Origin: 73-13 sp035556075
Lineage (GTDB): Bacteria; Actinomycetota; Actinomycetes; Actinomycetales; Microbacteriaceae
DNA length: 27,929 bases
Assembly (NCBI GenBank): GCA_035556075.1
Contig: DATMFQ010000048.1
Span: forward strand, 1 to 27,929
Reading direction: 5' to 3'
A program made the position numbers and the translations under genes. Positions within the stretch are counted from its first letter, which is position 1; each line of letters starts with the position of its first letter. The notes under the pieces were generated by a model. That model did not search any database, was not told where the DNA came from, and saw nothing but the letters and a program-made list of their open reading frames with translations. Of this stretch, positions 8,590 through 17,390 are shown in pieces.

Positions 8590-8630
8590 CCCGAGCCCCG
8601 CGCCTCCCCGCGCCTCCCCGCACCGCCCGC

Positions 8631-10292
8631 TCAGGCCAGCTCGCGCGCCCGGCGCACGTGGTCGCGGGCGTGCGCGATCGCCGCATCGAGGTCGTCAAAG
8701 AGGTGACGGACATGTCGGAGTGACGCGAGCACGCCGACCCGGGTCGCGAGGGGCAGGTGCCGCGGCTGGATCCCCTTGAGCAGCACCGTGATGCCGCGGC
8801 GCTCGAGCCCCTGCACCATCTCGGTGATCGACCGAGCGCCTGTCGCATCGAGGGTGCCGATCCGCGACATCCGGACGATGACGACCTCAACGTCGCGGAC
8901 TTGCTCGACCGCGGCGACGACCGCCTCCGCGGCGAGGAAGAAGAGCGCACCGTCGAGCCGGAAGAGCGCGATGCGCTCGTCCCCCTCGATCGGCTCGCCG
9001 GGGAGCGCCTCGCGCACCGCATTGCCGGAGCGGGCGACCGCGCGCAGCGCGATGACCGCCGCGAACACGATGCCGACCACCACCGCGATAATGAGATCGA
9101 ATGCGACGGTCACCCCCGCCGTCACGAGGAAGATGCCCGCATCGGCTCGGCTGGCCCGCACCACGGTCAGCGCCGTGCGGTAGGACACCATGCGTACCGC
9201 GGTGACCATGAGCACCCCCGAGAGCGCGGCAAGCGGGATTTGGCTCACGATGTTCGCAGCTAGGTAGACGATGGCCAGCAGCACGAGCGCGTGCGTGATC
9301 GAGGCGAGCCGAGTGCGGCCGCCGCTGCGGATGTTCACTGCGGTCCGCGCGATGGCGCCGGTCGCCGGCATCCCGCCGAAGAGGCCCGAGGCGATCGAGG
9401 CGAGGCCCTGGCCGACGAGCTCCCGGTCGGCGTGGTAGGCGCCGGTGTCGGCAAGGCCCGCAGCGACCCGGGCCGACAGCAGCGACTCGATCGCCGCGAG
9501 GGCCGCGACCGCGAAGGCCGGGCCGAGGAGCGCGAGGACCATGGGCCCGTTGATGGGTGGGAGCGTCGGCGCGGGCAGGCTTGCGGGGAGGTCGCCGATG
9601 AGCGCGACGGGGATTGGGACGCCCGCCAGCCCGGACGCCCACACCGCGAGGGCGACGACCGCGATCGCGACGATCGAGCCGGGGAACTGCTCCCGCCACA
9701 GCTGGAAGCCGACCATGATGAGCACGACCGCGATCGCGGCCGCGATCGACCACCACACGACGGCGGGGTCAGCGAGACCGAGCGATTGGATGGCGGCGAT
9801 CAGCGCATTCGTCGAATGGTCCCGCCCGTGGAAATCGGTGACACCGACGGCCGCGGGCACCTGCTGCAGGAAGATGATGATCGCGATGCCGAGCGTGAAG
9901 CCCTCGATGACCGGCCAGGGGATGATCGTGACGAGGCGGCCGAGCTTGAGCAGGCCAGTGACGAGCACGATGAGTCCCGCGAGCAGACTGACGGTCGCGA
10001 CGGCGCCGACGCCGTGCTGCGCGACGATGGGGGCGAGGACGACGACCATGGCGCCGGTGGGACCGGAGACCTGGATATTGGAGCCGCCGAAGATCGCCGC
10101 GACAAGGCCCGCGACGATCGCGGTCACGAGGCCTGCCTCGGCGCTCACCCCGGAGGAGACACCGAATGCGAGGGCGAGCGGCAGCGCGACAATGCCGACG
10201 GTCAGGCCCCCGAGCAGGTCGCCACGCCACGTGCGCGGGAGCTGAGCGTAGTCACCGCGGCCCGGCAGGAGCGGCCGCAGGTAGCCGCTCAT
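8631..10292 (-). CDS. SulP-family anion transporter with STAS domain
   Basis: 553 aa. About 11-12 membrane segments cover residues 25-415, beginning with the SulP signature region (WRGDLLGGLTVGIVALPLALAFG and GSNIQVSGPTGAMVVVLAP). A C-terminal STAS domain spans about 435-535 (EGDERIALFRLDGALFFLAAEAV, VVIVRMSRIGTLDATGARSI). SulP proteins carry sulfate, bicarbonate or dicarboxylates; the substrate cannot be read from sequence. The start ATG 10292 overlaps the stop of the upstream ArsR-type gene by 4 nt (ATGA), so expression is coupled to that regulator. A metal- or sulfur-sensing control of anion uptake is inferred only from this pairing. Confidence 0.9.
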   Translation of the reverse strand: MSGYLRPLLPGRGDYAQLPRTWRGDLLGGLTVGIVALPLALAFGVSSGVSAEAGLVTAIVAGLVAAIFGGSNIQVSGPTGAMVVVLAPIVAQHGVGAVATVSLLAGLIVLVTGLLKLGRLVTIIPWPVIEGFTLGIAIIIFLQQVPAAVGVTDFHGRDHSTNALIAAIQSLGLADPAVVWWSIAAAIAVVLIMVGFQLWREQFPGSIVAIAVVALAVWASGLAGVPIPVALIGDLPASLPAPTLPPINGPMVLALLGPAFAVAALAAIESLLSARVAAGLADTGAYHADRELVGQGLASIASGLFGGMPATGAIARTAVNIRSGGRTRLASITHALVLLAIVYLAANIVSQIPLAALSGVLMVTAVRMVSYRTALTVVRASRADAGIFLVTAGVTVAFDLIIAVVVGIVFAAVIALRAVARSGNAVREALPGEPIEGDERIALFRLDGALFFLAAEAVVAAVEQVRDVEVVIVRMSRIGTLDATGARSITEMVQGLERRGITVLLKGIQPRHLPLATRVGVLASLRHVRHLFDDLDAAIAHARDHVRRARELA

Positions 10293-10684
10293 CGCCGCAC
10301 CCCCGCATCGCCGCTGATCTCGGGAAGGGCGTCACTGGCCCGGATCCGCGCCTCGGTGTCGTGCAGCGCGAGGCGGAGCAGGCGGCGGGCGCTGCGCAGG
10401 AACTCGGCGACCTCCGGGTGCGCGAGCCGGTAGTAGACGTAGCTCGCGCGACGCTCGGAGACGACGAGGCCGTGCCGTCGGAGCACGCCGAGGTGCTGGC
10501 TGAGGTGGGACGCCTCGAGCCCGGTCTCGGCCATGAGCGTCGTGACCGGGAGCTCGTCGACGCCGACCAGGAGCTCGAGGACGCGGACGCGGACCGGGTG
10601 CGCGAGGCCTTTGAACATGTCGGCCTTCGCCTGATACAGCGGCCGCGCCTCGGGCCAGGGTCGGGAGTCGCTCGCTGATTTCAC
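10289..10684 (-). CDS. ArsR/SmtB-family transcriptional regulator
   Basis: 131 aa from GTG 10684. I prefer this start because TATGAT (rc of 10691-10696) sits exactly 6 nt upstream, giving a leaderless mRNA. The alternative ATG at 10717 has its SD flush against it and would lie upstream of the promoter. The winged helix is clear: FKGLAHPVRVRVLELL, LMAETGLEASHLSQHLGVLRRHGLV (recognition helix), then SERRASYVYYRLAHPEV as the wing. It has no cysteines, so it is not a thiol-based arsenic or cadmium sensor of the classical type. It is cotranscribed with and overlaps the SulP gene. Confidence 0.85.
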   Translation of the reverse strand: MKSASDSRPWPEARPLYQAKADMFKGLAHPVRVRVLELLVGVDELPVTTLMAETGLEASHLSQHLGVLRRHGLVVSERRASYVYYRLAHPEVAEFLRSARRLLRLALHDTEARIRASDALPEISGDAGVRR

Positions 10685-10690
10685 AATTTC

Positions 10691-10696
10691 ATCATA
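10691..10696 (-). promoter_or_regulatory. -10 box of the SulP-linked ArsR gene, leaderless geometry
   Basis: TATGAT on the minus strand (5 of 6 to TATAAT), then GAAATT, then GTG. The spacing is the same 6 nt seen at serC and at 8311. Confidence 0.55.
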
Positions 10697-10797
10697 TCGC
10701 AAACTCGGGATCCGCATTCCTCCTGCCCCTCCCCCTGCGCCACGCACCCTCGGCGGAATTGTGCGGCGGAGGGCGCCGGGACAGACGAATGCGGGAC

Positions 10798-11487
10798 TTA
10801 CGGCAGCGTGAGGCCGATGAGCCGCGCGGTGCGCAGCAGCGGCTCCGCGAGCCGCTCGTGGTCGAGCTCGTGCAGCGAGACGAGTGCGAGCAGGAGCGGT
10901 GACGCGCCCGCGGCCCGACCGGGCACGACCGCCGACATGCCGTAGCGGGCATGAACGACGCGGCCGCGGCCAACCGCGTAGCCGAGCCGCCGCGCCTCCC
11001 GGATCTCCTCGGTGTCGTCATCGCTCGGGGGCTGGAGCGCGGCGAGCGCATTGCGCATCGACAGCGGGCCCGAGGGGTGCTGGAAGCCTGGCGGGGTGAC
11101 GACGTGCACGGACGCCGTGCTCGGGGTCTTCGCGGCGATCGTCGTGAGGACGTCACCGTCCGCACCGACAAGGGAGGCGGTCGCATCGGTCTCGTCGGCG
11201 AGCTCCGCGAGCATCTGGTCGACGCCCGCGGGGAACTGCGCGGAGAAGGCGCGGGCGAGCTCGAGCGTGCCGACGCCGAGCAGATACCGCTTCTGCTCGT
11301 CACGTCGCACGAGGCGGTGCTTCATGAGCGCCTCGAGGATCCGGTAGAGCGGGGCGCGCTGGGTGCTCAGGTGCCGGGTGAGGACCGTGATAGTGAGGCC
11401 GTCCGGGTGCGCTGCGAGCAACTCGAGCAGCGCGCCCGCCCGGTCGACCGTCGTGGCCACCTGCGGGTTGGACTTCTCCTCGCTCAC
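10798..11487 (-). CDS. IclR-family transcriptional regulator
   Basis: 229 aa from GTG 11487 (GGGGGA 5 nt upstream); GTG 11544 gives a 19-residue longer version. The N-terminal winged helix (about 12-70) includes ALLELLAAHPDGLTITVLTRHL, APLYRILEALMKHRLVRR and YLLGVGTLELA. The C-terminal effector domain (about 80-229) has SLVGADGDVLTTI and a GFQHPSGPLSMRNALAALQ loop, which in IclR proteins lines the small-molecule pocket. IclR proteins usually control catabolic operons in response to an aromatic or short carboxylate ligand. It sits downstream of the ABC importer on the same strand but behind a strong terminator, so it has its own promoter. It is the obvious candidate regulator for 11608-17954. 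Confidence 0.9.
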   Translation of the reverse strand: MSEEKSNPQVATTVDRAGALLELLAAHPDGLTITVLTRHLSTQRAPLYRILEALMKHRLVRRDEQKRYLLGVGTLELARAFSAQFPAGVDQMLAELADETDATASLVGADGDVLTTIAAKTPSTASVHVVTPPGFQHPSGPLSMRNALAALQPPSDDDTEEIREARRLGYAVGRGRVVHARYGMSAVVPGRAAGASPLLLALVSLHELDHERLAEPLLRTARLIGLTLP

Positions 11488-11563
11488 GCGAGTCCCCCAT
11501 TCCTCGAAATGCGGCCATGGCGACGTCGCCAGGCCAGACGACACCCTAGTTCAATAAAGATAC

Positions 11564-11600
11564 GTGTGCGTCCCGGGGCACGGAACCCCGGGACGCACAC
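11564..11600 (-). terminator. Rho-independent terminator of the ABC operon
   Basis: The arms are 15 bp, perfectly complementary (11564-11578 and 11586-11600: GTGTGCGTCCCGGGG against its reverse complement), around the loop CACGGAA. On the minus strand the hairpin is followed by GTATCTTTATT, a T-rich tail. It begins 8 nt after the binding-protein gene stop. Confidence 0.85.
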
Positions 11601-11607
11601 GGTGGGA

Positions 11608-12735
11608 TCACTCCGTGAAGAAGTCGATGACGTCCTTCACGTACGGACCGTAGGCCGTGATGGCCTCGATGTCCGGCAGCTGCTCGAGCAGCTCGACGGT
11701 GTCGAGCGGCGGGAGCCCGCCGGGACCGGGGGTGCCGGGCATGACCGGGTAGAGGCCCGCATCGGAGAGCGCCTGCTGGCCCTCCTTGCTGAACTCCCAG
11801 TACATGTACAGCGACGCGGCGAGCGGGTTCGGCGAGTCGTTCAGAAGGCACTGCGCCGACTTCGTCCACATGTTGCCACCGCCCTCGGCGAACGGGAACA
11901 CGAACTCGATCGGGGCGCCCTGCGCCTTGATCTCGACGAAGTACGGGTAGTAGGCGAGCGCGCCGATCGGGTAGTTGCCCGAGGCGACCTCCTGGAGGAC
12001 GAGCGCGTCCTTGGCGACGAGCGTCACGTTCTCCTTGATGCCCTCCTTGATGCCGGCGTACTTCTCGTTGTTCGCCTCCGGGTAATCCATCTGGGCGAAC
12101 GTGAACGCGGCGGCACCACCGGCGGCGGGCGTGACCATCACGACCTTGCCGGCCCACTCGGCCGAGGTGAGCTCTTGCCAGCTCTTCGGCGCGTCCGCGA
12201 CGTCGAGCAGGTCGGTGTTCACCGCCATGCCGAAGACGGCGACCTGCTGGAACTGCACGGAGTCATCGACGCCGAGCCACTCGGCCGGGACGTCCATGAT
12301 GTGGTCGAGCGGCTGGCACCAGCCGTCAACGCCGAGCGAGACGACCGGGGTGCGGCCGTCCGAGGCGATGTCGGCGACGAAGTTGCCGGTCTGCTTCTCT
12401 TGCTCGAGCTTCGCGAGTCGCTCAGCGGACTGCAGCTGCTGGTAGGTCACCTCGATGCCGGGGAAGCGCTCGTGGAAGGTGTCGAGGAGGGCGCGCGCCG
12501 GCGGCGGGCCGTACACGACGACCTGCTTCTGTCCGGCGGCGATGGCCTCGTCGTAGAGCGCCTGGAAGGCAGCCTCCTCCTCGGGGGTGCCGAGCGCGCC
12601 GCCGTAGGGCGACTCGGTCGAGGGGGCGGACTCCCCAGGAGCGGGGGCGGGTGCGGGCTCGGCAGCGCAGCCGGCCAGGAGGGCCAGCGGGAGGAGGAGC
12701 GCAGCTGCGGGGAGCCATCGTTGGCGGTTAGACAT
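11608..12735 (-). CDS. ABC importer solute-binding lipoprotein (Fe3+/thiamine/small-acid type)
   Basis: 375 aa from ATG 12735 (AAAGG about 10 nt upstream; a GTG 9 nt earlier has poor SD spacing). The lipobox LLAGC (about residues 18-22) is followed by a Pro/Ala linker. The fold is the two-lobed periplasmic-binding type of the FbpA/AfuA cluster, shown by ALYDEAIAAGQKQVVVYGPP, the hinge motif VAVFGMAVNTDLL, WAGKVVMVTPAAGG, and a C-terminal SLYMYWEFSKEGQQALSDAGLYP. It has ALAYYPYF where FbpA has its adjacent tyrosines, but iron binding is not demonstrated. It overlaps the permease gene by 8 nt. Next to an oxygenase and flavin reductase, an organic substrate is more likely than iron. Confidence 0.85.
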   Translation of the reverse strand: MSNRQRWLPAAALLLPLALLAGCAAEPAPAPAPGESAPSTESPYGGALGTPEEEAAFQALYDEAIAAGQKQVVVYGPPPARALLDTFHERFPGIEVTYQQLQSAERLAKLEQEKQTGNFVADIASDGRTPVVSLGVDGWCQPLDHIMDVPAEWLGVDDSVQFQQVAVFGMAVNTDLLDVADAPKSWQELTSAEWAGKVVMVTPAAGGAAAFTFAQMDYPEANNEKYAGIKEGIKENVTLVAKDALVLQEVASGNYPIGALAYYPYFVEIKAQGAPIEFVFPFAEGGGNMWTKSAQCLLNDSPNPLAASLYMYWEFSKEGQQALSDAGLYPVMPGTPGPGGLPPLDTVELLEQLPDIEAITAYGPYVKDVIDFFTE

Positions 12736-14536
12736 GCGCGACACGACCTTTCATGGTGATTGCTCGCTCGATGCGGGAGTGACGGGTCCGGTTGAGCACC
12801 CGGAGCCCTCCCTTGACCACTGCCCAGGCAATGCCACCGACCACACCGACGGTGAGCATGAGCAGTAGGAACAGCGCCGCGGCTTCGGAGGCGTAGCCCT
12901 GGCGATAGAGGTCGTAGGCCTGGACCGCGACGGTCTGCATCGTCGGGGACGACAGCAGGACCGGCAGGCTCAGGTTGCCCGCGACGCCGATGCCGGCGAT
13001 GAACCAGCCGGCGAGGAAGCTTGGCAGCACGAGCGGGAGGACGACCGTGAAGAATGTGGTGACCCGACTCGCCCCGGAGATCCGCGCCGACTCCTCGAGT
13101 TCGGCGGAGATCTGCAGCACCCCGCCCTCGACCGCGCGCGTCGCGATCGGCGTCACGACGACGATGAAGCCGAGCAGCAGCATGATCGGCGTGCCGATGA
13201 GGTTGCGCAGGCCCGGTACCGGCAAATACGCGGTGATGAGCGCGAGCCCGACGAGGACGCCCGGAATCGCGACGGGCGCCCAGCTCACCGCCTGGTTGAA
13301 GAAGCGGATGAATCGGCCGCCCCGCACCGACAGGTGGCTCATGACGAGCGCGATGGTCGCCGCGAGGAAGCCGCCGATCGCCGCGAGGATGAGCGTGAAG
13401 GTGATGAGCCCCGCGGTCTTGCGGTCGCCGAGCACGTGCTCGTAGTTGAGCGTCGTGAAGCCGAGCGAGACGCCGAAGAGCGGCTGGAAGGAGCCGAGCA
13501 CCATCTGCACGAGCGGGATGACCCCCGCCCAGCACAGGACGACGATGAAGACGGCCGTGAAGACCCACTGCACACGGCCGTAGCTCTTCGGCTCGGGGCG
13601 GAAGCCCTTGCCGGTGATCGTCGAGAAGCGCTTCCCGCCGAGGATCCAGCCGCGGATGAGCACGAGCACGACGACGAGCAGCATGAGGATGAGCGCGAGC
13701 GTGCTCGCCCCCGCGTAGTTCGGGATCGCCTCATTCGCCGTCAGCGTCGTGTACACCGCGGTCGAGAAGACGTGGATGTCGGCCTGGATGCCGAAGAGGA
13801 GCGGCAGCTCGAATGCGCTGAAGCCGTAGGAGGTCATGAGGACGAAGACGCCGAACATCGTCGGGCGCAGCAGCGGGAGCGTGACGGTGAAGAATGCGGA
13901 GACGCGCGTCGCCCCATTCATTCGCGCGGCATCGTCGAGCGCGGCGTCCATCCGCGCCATCGGCCCGACCATGAAGAGGTAGCCGACGGGGATGACGTAG
14001 CCGATGACGACGATGAGCATGATCGGCCAGCCGGAGCCGAACGGCGAGCCCTCGATGCCGAAGACCTCCCGCAAGAAGATGTTGACCGGTGCGGCCTTGC
14101 CGTTGACGACGAGGTACCAGCCGAGGCCGTAGAACAGCGACGGGATGACGAGGATGACGGCCATGACGGGGGTCATCCAGCGCCGCAGTGGCGTCGTCGT
14201 GCGCACCGCGACCCAGGCGAGGAAGGTACCGATGATGAGCGCGCCGAGGCTCGAGGCGGCGGCGAGGACGATCGAGTTGAGCGTCACCACCCAGGTGCTC
14301 GGCCGACTCAGCGTCTCGATGAAGGGGACGATCGACCACTCCCCTTGGCCCGCGAGGTTGCCGACGCGGAACGAGGCGGCCGCCATCGTCAGCGGCGGCA
14401 GCAGGAAGAGGATGAAGAGGACGAGGATCGCGAGCCCGAGCAAGAGCTTGCCGACGAGCCGCTCACCGCGCCAGCCCGCGGGGATCCGGCTCGGCTTGTC
14501 CCAGTTCGCGAGCGCCCGCGTCGAGGGCCCGGTCAT
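12728..14536 (-). CDS. ABC importer permease, fused double-domain
   Basis: 602 aa with about 12 transmembrane segments arranged as two permease halves. Each half carries an EAA loop that contacts the ATPase: DAALDDAARMNGATRVSAFF (about 205-224) and SAELEESARISGASRVTTFF (about 495-514). This duplicated arrangement is that of the FbpB/AfuB class. It overlaps the ATPase gene by 4 nt upstream (ATGA) and the binding-protein gene by 8 nt downstream, so the three genes form one tightly coupled operon. The substrate is unknown. Confidence 0.9.
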   Translation of the reverse strand: MTGPSTRALANWDKPSRIPAGWRGERLVGKLLLGLAILVLFILFLLPPLTMAAASFRVGNLAGQGEWSIVPFIETLSRPSTWVVTLNSIVLAAASSLGALIIGTFLAWVAVRTTTPLRRWMTPVMAVILVIPSLFYGLGWYLVVNGKAAPVNIFLREVFGIEGSPFGSGWPIMLIVVIGYVIPVGYLFMVGPMARMDAALDDAARMNGATRVSAFFTVTLPLLRPTMFGVFVLMTSYGFSAFELPLLFGIQADIHVFSTAVYTTLTANEAIPNYAGASTLALILMLLVVVLVLIRGWILGGKRFSTITGKGFRPEPKSYGRVQWVFTAVFIVVLCWAGVIPLVQMVLGSFQPLFGVSLGFTTLNYEHVLGDRKTAGLITFTLILAAIGGFLAATIALVMSHLSVRGGRFIRFFNQAVSWAPVAIPGVLVGLALITAYLPVPGLRNLIGTPIMLLLGFIVVVTPIATRAVEGGVLQISAELEESARISGASRVTTFFTVVLPLVLPSFLAGWFIAGIGVAGNLSLPVLLSSPTMQTVAVQAYDLYRQGYASEAAALFLLLMLTVGVVGGIAWAVVKGGLRVLNRTRHSRIERAITMKGRVAHV

Positions 14537-15711
14537 TCGCGCGATCCGATCTCGACGAGGTCGGCCTCGGCGTCCGGCGCCGGAGCGGTCCGCGCGACGG
14601 GGAAGATCGACACGAGGTCGGCGTCGATCTCGACCCAGGCCGTCGCGCCCGCCTCACGGTGCATCGTGTGCCGCCGGTAGGCGCGCTCCGACTCGGCGAC
14701 GCGCAGCGAGGAGCCGCCACTGACGATCCGGTACTCGTTGCGAGAACCGAGGAAGTCGATCCGGTCGATGATGCCGCGGAACGCGAGCCGCGCCGCACCG
14801 GCGGGGGGCTGCTCGGAATGGACGAGCGCATTCGCCGCCCGGAAGGCGACATTGATCGTGTCGCCCTTGACGACCGACCGGCCCGCCGCGCTGGCCGGCA
14901 GCGCCGCGGTGTCGCCCGAGTCGGTGAGCCGGAACTCGATCTCATCGCCGCGGACCTCCGTGACGGTCGCTGCCAGCAGATTCTCGAAGCCGACGAATTT
15001 CGCGACAAACTCATTCGTCGGTCGGGAGAAGATCTCACCCGGCGTACCCGACTGCTCGAGGAGACCCGCCTGCATGACGATGATGCGGTCGCTGAGGTGC
15101 ATCGCCTCCTCGAGGTCGTGCGTGACGTAGACCGAGGTCGTGCCGCCGAGGGCGTGGAGGCGGAGGATCTCGTCGCGGACCTGTCGGCGCAGCGAGGGGT
15201 CGAGGTTCGACAGCGGCTCGTCGTACAGCATGAGCTGCGGCCGACTCACGACGGCGCGGGCGAGCGCGACCCGCTGCTGCTGCCCACCGGACAGCGAGGT
15301 CGCCGGCCGGTTCGCGTACTGCGCGAGCCCGACGATCTCGAGGATCTCCAGTGCCCGGCGGATCGCCTCCTGGCGCTGGACCCGGCGCCGCTTGAGCGGG
15401 TACATGATCGTCTCGATGACCGTGAGGTGCGGCCAGAGCGCGTAGCTCTGAAACACCATGCCGGTGTCGCGTCGCTCCGGCTGCACCTCGACGCGCGCCT
15501 GGCTGTCGTACACCGTGCGCTCGCCGATCGTGATGCGTCCCGAGGAGGGACTCTCGAGGCCGGCGATGCAGCGCAGCGTCGTCGTCTTGCCGCAGCCGCT
15601 CTCGCCGAGCAGGGTGACGAACTCGCCCTCCTGCACCTCGAGATCGGCGCCCTTGATCGCGTGGAAGTCGCCGAAGTGCTTGTGCAGCGCGCGGACGGTG
15701 AGTGAGGACAA
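14533..15711 (-). CDS. ABC importer ATP-binding protein
   Basis: 392 aa from a TTG start at 15711 with CGGAG 6 nt upstream. Walker A is GESGCGKTT (36-44), the Q-loop is in VFQSYALWPHLTV, the signature is LSGGQQQR, Walker B is LMLYDEPLSNLDP, and the H-loop is YVTHDLEEAM. The C-terminal 150 residues form the extra beta TOBE-type domain (LLAATVTEVRGDEIEF, GDTINVAFR). It powers the importer encoded downstream and is the first gene of the operon. The upstream gap (15712-15834) carries GTATC repeats. Confidence 0.92.
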   Translation of the reverse strand: MSSLTVRALHKHFGDFHAIKGADLEVQEGEFVTLLGESGCGKTTTLRCIAGLESPSSGRITIGERTVYDSQARVEVQPERRDTGMVFQSYALWPHLTVIETIMYPLKRRRVQRQEAIRRALEILEIVGLAQYANRPATSLSGGQQQRVALARAVVSRPQLMLYDEPLSNLDPSLRRQVRDEILRLHALGGTTSVYVTHDLEEAMHLSDRIIVMQAGLLEQSGTPGEIFSRPTNEFVAKFVGFENLLAATVTEVRGDEIEFRLTDSGDTAALPASAAGRSVVKGDTINVAFRAANALVHSEQPPAGAARLAFRGIIDRIDFLGSRNEYRIVSGGSSLRVAESERAYRRHTMHREAGATAWVEIDADLVSIFPVARTAPAPDAEADLVEIGSRE

Positions 15712-15753
15712 GGTGAACTCCGTTGTTACCTGACCTGGAGACGTGCTCCAGCC

Positions 15754-15787
15754 GTATCAATATTGGATGTTAGGTGCTGTATCTATT
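15754..15787. promoter_or_regulatory. GTATC repeats upstream of the ABC operon
   Basis: GTATCAATA (15754-15762) and GTATCTATT (15779-15787) are spaced 25 nt start to start, in an AT-rich patch of an otherwise GC-rich stretch. The same words occur between the monooxygenase and the flavin reductase. Proposed regulator sites. Confidence 0.4.
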
Positions 15788-15834
15788 CGATGCTAACCAG
15801 ACGACCGGGTCGGGCGTCAAGGGATCGCGCGGAG

Positions 15835-17175
15835 CTACCCGGCTTGGGATGCTGGCGCCGCCTGCGACGCCTGCCTGCCGGAGAACTGCTTGAGCCATTC
15901 CTCCGAGGGCATGACCCGCTCGTGCTGCGGGTGCGGGCCGGGGATGAAGCCGATGCCGCCGATCTCGATCTCAGGGCCGGTGGGCAGATCCTTCGACATG
16001 AGGTACTGGCCGACTCGGTCGAAGGCCGCCTCGGCCATGAGCGCGTGATTCGCCGCGGTGAGGATGTCGCGGTGGATCCGCTCGATCCGGCGGCCTCGGA
16101 ACACCGCCGGGGCACCCGTCTGCTGGAAGATCAGGTCGATCGCCTCCCGCGACACGTGCACCGAGTGCAGGAGCGCTGCCTGCAGGCGCACGCGGAGGTC
16201 ATAGTTGACCGGCCACTGCTCGACGGCGTCGTCGTACGCCTCCGCGACGAGCTCCCAGAGGTAGGACCGGGCGGCGCGGACCATCGTGTCGGCCTTGCCG
16301 AGCGCGATCTGGTGCATCTGCTCCTTGCCGAGCTTCGCCTGCCGGTAGGAGCCGTGGCGCGCCGAGACATGCACGAGCTCGGTGAACTCCTCGATCGCGG
16401 CCTTCGCGAGCCCGAGCGCGTGCGCGCCGTGGGCCATGACGTTGAACCAGTAGCGGTAGAGCGCGCGGTCGTAGGGGCGCTTCCAGATGCCCGCCTCGTT
16501 GACCATCTCGCGGGGGACGAAGATGTCCTTCACCTCGAAGTCGCCAGAGCCGGTGCCGCGGAGGCCGTGGCCGTCCCAGGTGTCGATGAGCGTCGCATCC
16601 TTCGCCGGCCACAGCCCGACGACGAACCACGGGAGCCCGTCCCGGTCATTCATCACCGGCTCGTCGTTCTCGTCGTAGAGGATCGAGCGACCCGACAACC
16701 AATTCGCTTCCGGGGAGCCGCTCGTGAACGACCAGCGGCCGGAGATCCGGTAGCCGCCGGGGACGCGGACGGCCTTGCCGCCGGCGCGACCGACGTTCGA
16801 CGCCATGATCCAGCGGTCTTCGGCGAGGAGCTTCTCCATGACCTCCTGCTTGAGGAAGGTCTGCCCCGAGTGCAGCATGCACAGCCAGCCGACCGAGCCG
16901 TTGACGCGGGAGATCTCCTCGACCGCGTCGAGCCACTCGAGCGGGTGGACCTCGAGCCCGCCGAGCTCGCGCGGCAGGAAGGCGCGGTAGATGCCGTTGT
17001 CGTAGAGGGCGTCGGTGATCTCATCCGGGACGCGACGCTCGTTCTCAATGACGTCCTCGGCGGCGCGGAGCATCGGCTCGAGCTTCTTCGCCTCCTCGAG
17101 GAGGGTCGGCCGACCCTCGACCTCGGGATAGGTGGCGGGGTAGGGCGCCAGCGGCGTCTCGACGGTCATGCTCAT
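15835..17175 (-). CDS. Acyl-CoA-dehydrogenase-fold flavin-dependent monooxygenase (group D type)
   Basis: 446 aa; ATG 17175 with GAGAGGA 7 nt upstream. The N-terminal helical domain (about 20-120) includes FLPRELGGLEVHPLEWLDAVEEI and NGSVGWLCMLHSG. The central beta domain has GRWSFTSGSPEANW and GTGSGDFEVKDIFVP. The C-terminal four-helix domain ends with RRIERIHRDILTAANH. This is the pattern of two-component monooxygenases such as HpaH, HsaA and DszC-like enzymes, which use reduced flavin made by a separate reductase. The divergent gene at 17391 is exactly such a reductase. It lacks the acyl-CoA dehydrogenase catalytic Glu context as far as I can see. The substrate is unknown; an aromatic or heterocycle brought in by the adjacent importer is inferred. 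Confidence 0.85.
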   Translation of the reverse strand: MSMTVETPLAPYPATYPEVEGRPTLLEEAKKLEPMLRAAEDVIENERRVPDEITDALYDNGIYRAFLPRELGGLEVHPLEWLDAVEEISRVNGSVGWLCMLHSGQTFLKQEVMEKLLAEDRWIMASNVGRAGGKAVRVPGGYRISGRWSFTSGSPEANWLSGRSILYDENDEPVMNDRDGLPWFVVGLWPAKDATLIDTWDGHGLRGTGSGDFEVKDIFVPREMVNEAGIWKRPYDRALYRYWFNVMAHGAHALGLAKAAIEEFTELVHVSARHGSYRQAKLGKEQMHQIALGKADTMVRAARSYLWELVAEAYDDAVEQWPVNYDLRVRLQAALLHSVHVSREAIDLIFQQTGAPAVFRGRRIERIHRDILTAANHALMAEAAFDRVGQYLMSKDLPTGPEIEIGGIGFIPGPHPQHERVMPSEEWLKQFSGRQASQAAPASQAG

Positions 17176-17210
17176 CGGAATCCTCTCTGATCCTGCGGCT
17201 CGTGAGTGCT

Positions 17211-17240
17211 GTATTGATACGCAGCGGATACTCGCGATAC
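17211..17240. promoter_or_regulatory. GATAC cluster at the monooxygenase promoter
   Basis: GTATTGATAC (17211-17220, inverted GTAT/ATAC) is followed by GATAC at 17227 and 17236. It lies 35-65 nt upstream of the monooxygenase start. Candidate operator for the IclR protein. Confidence 0.45.
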
Positions 17241-17335
17241 GCCATTGTGCGGAGGCGCGCAGCGGATGTCAAGTCCAGGAATGCGGATCCGCCGATCTCT
17301 TGGAGTTTCACTATTATGCGCCTTGCTCACCTATT

Positions 17336-17350
17336 GATACCTGCCGTATC
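17336..17350. promoter_or_regulatory. Palindrome GATAC-N5-GTATC before the flavin reductase
   Basis: GATACCTGCCGTATC is a perfect 5-5-5 inverted repeat, preceded by TATT as in the other copies (TATTGATAC at 17332). It ends 40 nt before the reductase ATG, near the expected promoter. The size and form suit an IclR operator, but no footprint exists. Confidence 0.5.
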
Positions 17351-17390
17351 GTGGGCATTCGAGCATGAACCAAGGAGAGAGGCCTCAACG

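Noticed and set aside
11551..11563. TCAATAAAGATAC near the IclR gene as a further GATAC operator
   Set aside because: It directly follows the 15-bp terminator hairpin on the minus strand and is better explained as its T-rich tail. The match to TATTGATAC is also imperfect.
11608..15711. Assigning the ABC importer as a ferric iron system (fbpABC)
   Set aside because: Family resemblance alone does not fix the substrate. There is no iron box nearby, and the neighbours are an oxygenase and a flavin reductase.
17202..17390. Longer start for the flavin reductase
   Set aside because: It runs through the GATAC repeats and promoter region and has no SD. ATG 17391 has AAGGAGAGAGG upstream.
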